A stretch of DNA of 64,000 nucleotides, from NCBI GenBank assembly GCA_031216915.1, contig CM062294.1, forward strand, positions 388,545,217 through 388,609,216, written 5' to 3'. The position numbers were made by a program, and so were the translations under genes. Under the pieces are notes generated by a model. It ran no database searches. It worked only from the letters and a program-made list of their open reading frames with translations, and had not been told where the DNA came from. Numbering within the stretch: the stretch's first letter is position 1; the number at the start of each line of letters is the position of its first letter. Shown piece by piece: positions 61,982-64,000 of the stretch. Origin of the DNA: Pictodentalium vernedei. Its lineage: Eukaryota > Mollusca > Scaphopoda > Dentaliida > Dentaliidae.

Positions 61982-63905
61982 TTAAGACCTTCCGGGTTGT
62001 GATGCAGTGTGCGTGACTTCCCCTGATAAAGAAGGTCCTCCCACGGAGGAGGCTTCCAGAGAATGTCCCATAAGACACCTGAGAAGATTGATCCATGGTT
62101 TCTGTGGCGACAGAGATGCTACTAACAGAATCTTACAACACGACTGCTTGATCTTTAACAAGATCTGTTGAATCAATGGGGTTGGAGGAATCACGTATCC
62201 TATCATTCCGTCCCATGGAATAGAGAGACCGTCTAAGCATACTCTCGAGGATCTGGGCATGGCGACACATAAGTCTGCAACTGATTGTTGAGCTGTGTCG
62301 CAAACAAGTCTATCATAGGTTGATCCAACTGGTAGCAAATCTGTCTGAACACTCGCTTGTTGAGAGTCCACTCTGATGGCAACAGGCGACATTTCCGAGA
62401 GAGGGAGTCTGCTAGTACGTTCAGACGACCTGGTATATGACACACTGATAGATGAACTTGATGCTTCAAGAAATATAGAAGAATTGTTTCCATTAGTTCG
62501 CATAACGGAAATGAATGCGTGCCTCCCTGGTTCGTTATGTACGCTACTACTGTCGAGTTGTCTGACAATATTTGAACATGCGCATCCGCTATAATGTGAA
62601 TCCACTGTTGCAGCGCTAACCATACTGACATCATTTCTTTGATGTTTATGTGTTTATTCAGGAATCCAGGGTCCCAAAGACACTGGCACTTCGAGTCTGT
62701 CGGGCTCAGCGTCGCACCCCAGCCTGTTTGACTCGCATCCATCATGACCGTGAAAGCCGGATCCGGCAGCTGCAGTGGAACTCCCTGAGTTAACCACTGA
62801 ATGTCTGCCCAAATCTGGACCTTTTGTTTTACCAGGTCCATTAAAACAATACTAGTCTCGAGCGAATGCGTCTTCATATTCCAGCTCTGAGTAAAGAATA
62901 TCTGGAGTGGACGTGTGCGTAAGCGACCCATCGAAGATCCGCAGCCGCTCCGCACAACCCATCAGTCGCATAAATTCCCTCGCTGTTAATGCGTCTGAGT
63001 GTAGACAAAAGCGAGCATAACAAATGACTAATTTTGCTCTGGGTAACAGCAGACGAACCAGATTGTTGTGAGTTTCGAAGCTCATTCCCCAGTGAGTGAA
63101 TGACTTGGATGGAGCTAGACCCGACTTCTTCTCGTTTACAATGAAGCCGAGACATTGAAGCAATAATAGCAGACTCTGAACATCGTTCTGAAGAGTAGTT
63201 TTGTTGCCATATCCCTGAAGAATGTCGCCCAAGTAAGCCGACGTTACCGCTGACGAATCAGCTCAGAAGTGAGACATTACCGAGTTCATTATTCAAGTGA
63301 ATGCGCAGGGTGCTAGATTCATTCAGACCTAAGCACACTGCTCGGAAATGATATACTATCCCTTGAACGGCGAACTGTATGTACTTTCTGAATGCCGGAT
63401 GTACCAAATCACGAAAGTATGCATCCTTTAGATCTATGCTTACCACATAGTCGTTCACTCGTATGCTCACCCTTACTGACCGAATGGTCTCCATATAGAA
63501 CTTTGGAGCTATGATAAAATTGTTTATCCAGCTCAAGTCTATTACCGGTCGGAACGAGCTGTCTGGCTTTGGTACGAGGAACAGGTGACTGTAGAAACCT
63601 AGAGATTCTTGGTTCTCGACGACCTCCATTGCTTCCTTTTTCAAGAGAGACTTTACCTCCAATAGGAGAGACTCTCTTTTTATAGGATTTGACTGAAGAT
63701 GTGTCCAATGCGGACTTCGTGTTAGCAGTGGTTTTGCTCGGAAAGATAGCTGTAGGTCGTCCGAGATCACACTTTCCACCCACTGGTCTTCCGTAATAGT
63801 TATCCAGCTTCTCGCGAATCTTGACAACCTTCCACCAACTGGAATGCAATAGAGGTCCTGACCATCACTTGTAGGACCTGTGAGGCCTACAGGAGGAGAA
63901 ACCAC
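61982..63905 (-). pseudogene. DIRS-3 reverse transcriptase / RNase H pseudogene
   Basis: Frame pieces 63905-63258, 63232-62852, 62955-62233 and 62623-61982 together cover the domain. Visible are FYSHLFLVPKPDSSFRPVID, SIDLKDAYFRD (motif A), WADIQWLTQGVPLQLPD, LSDNSTVVAYITNQGGTHS, GRLNVLADSLSRK and LASLSPQKPWINLLRCL. YLDD is replaced by YLGD-like sequence near 63235. At least three frame breaks occur. Confidence 0.85.
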
Positions 63906-64000
63906 GTCCTCCTCATGACCTCGGCCAGACCCACGCCCCCTTCCTGAGTCGCTATATTGACTATCTCTAGAGTTGTATGAGGATCTCTCGTATCCTAGTG

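Larger units (their letters stand above)
59988..64000 (-). mobile_element. DIRS-3: partial, decayed DIRS element cut by the window end
   Basis: The left terminal repeat (about 60020-60215) is related to that of DIRS-2 (GGGCCAAACACAAATTT, CAAAATTTGCAT, GATCTGCGCATGTGCAGT). An internal complementary region lies at 60275-60362. Recombinase and RT/RNase H pseudogenes follow on the minus strand. Gag and the right ITR lie beyond 64000. It is closest in sequence to DIRS-A and DIRS-2. Confidence 0.85.

Overview
The window reads as animal nuclear DNA, most likely from a bivalve or other mollusc. It has no bacterial-style gene packing. Four short exons with canonical splice sites lie 4 to 22 kb apart, and nearly everything between them is transposable elements and tandem repeats. 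The mollusc call is an inference. It rests on many elements built like bivalve 'pearl' / Helentron-associated elements: short terminal inverted motifs, a core tandem array of about 135-180 bp, a (GGAC/GACA)n or (GATG)n microsatellite and a terminal hairpin. DIRS-type and Tc1-type transposons fit the same setting. The species cannot be named from sequence alone.

Host gene. One minus-strand gene spans at least 57011 to 11675. Its exons at 57011-56789, 34747-34564, 30516-30391 and 11917-11675 join in frame (junction phases 0, 1 and 1). They encode the end of a YWTD beta-propeller, one EGF-like module with six cysteines, and the start of the next propeller. That is the order found in large LDL-receptor-related proteins (LRP1/LRP2 class). 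The introns are about 22, 4 and 18 kb.

DIRS retrotransposons, all on the minus strand. DIRS-1 (12917-19401) is structurally complete: 225-bp inverted terminal repeats, an internal complementary region, intact reverse transcriptase/RNase H and tyrosine recombinase frames, and a gag split by one TAG and one frame change. DIRS-2 (19531-26479) has 190-bp terminal repeats in which I see no mismatch, yet its coding region is ruined, the RT core is missing and gag is tandemly duplicated. DIRS-3 (59988 to the window end) and DIRS-A (845-4566) are decayed partial copies.

Other mobile DNA. TTAA-flanked palindromic MITEs (piggyBac-like) occur at least six times. Further elements are a second TTAA-flanked MITE family, two SINEs sharing a body but with different heads (tRNA-like and 5S rRNA-like), two dead Tc1-type transposases, a 750-bp inverted-repeat element at 9974-10726 and a possible nested pogo-like element bounded by inverted repeats at 48.3 and 55.6 kb. 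About ten families of pearl/HINE-like tandem-core elements occupy 5-7.7, 26.5-27.6, 31.2-34.5, 36.2-46.8 and 49-56.6 kb, often nested in one another. These nestings define several element boundaries. The functional content is one receptor gene; the rest is a layered record of transposition inside its introns.
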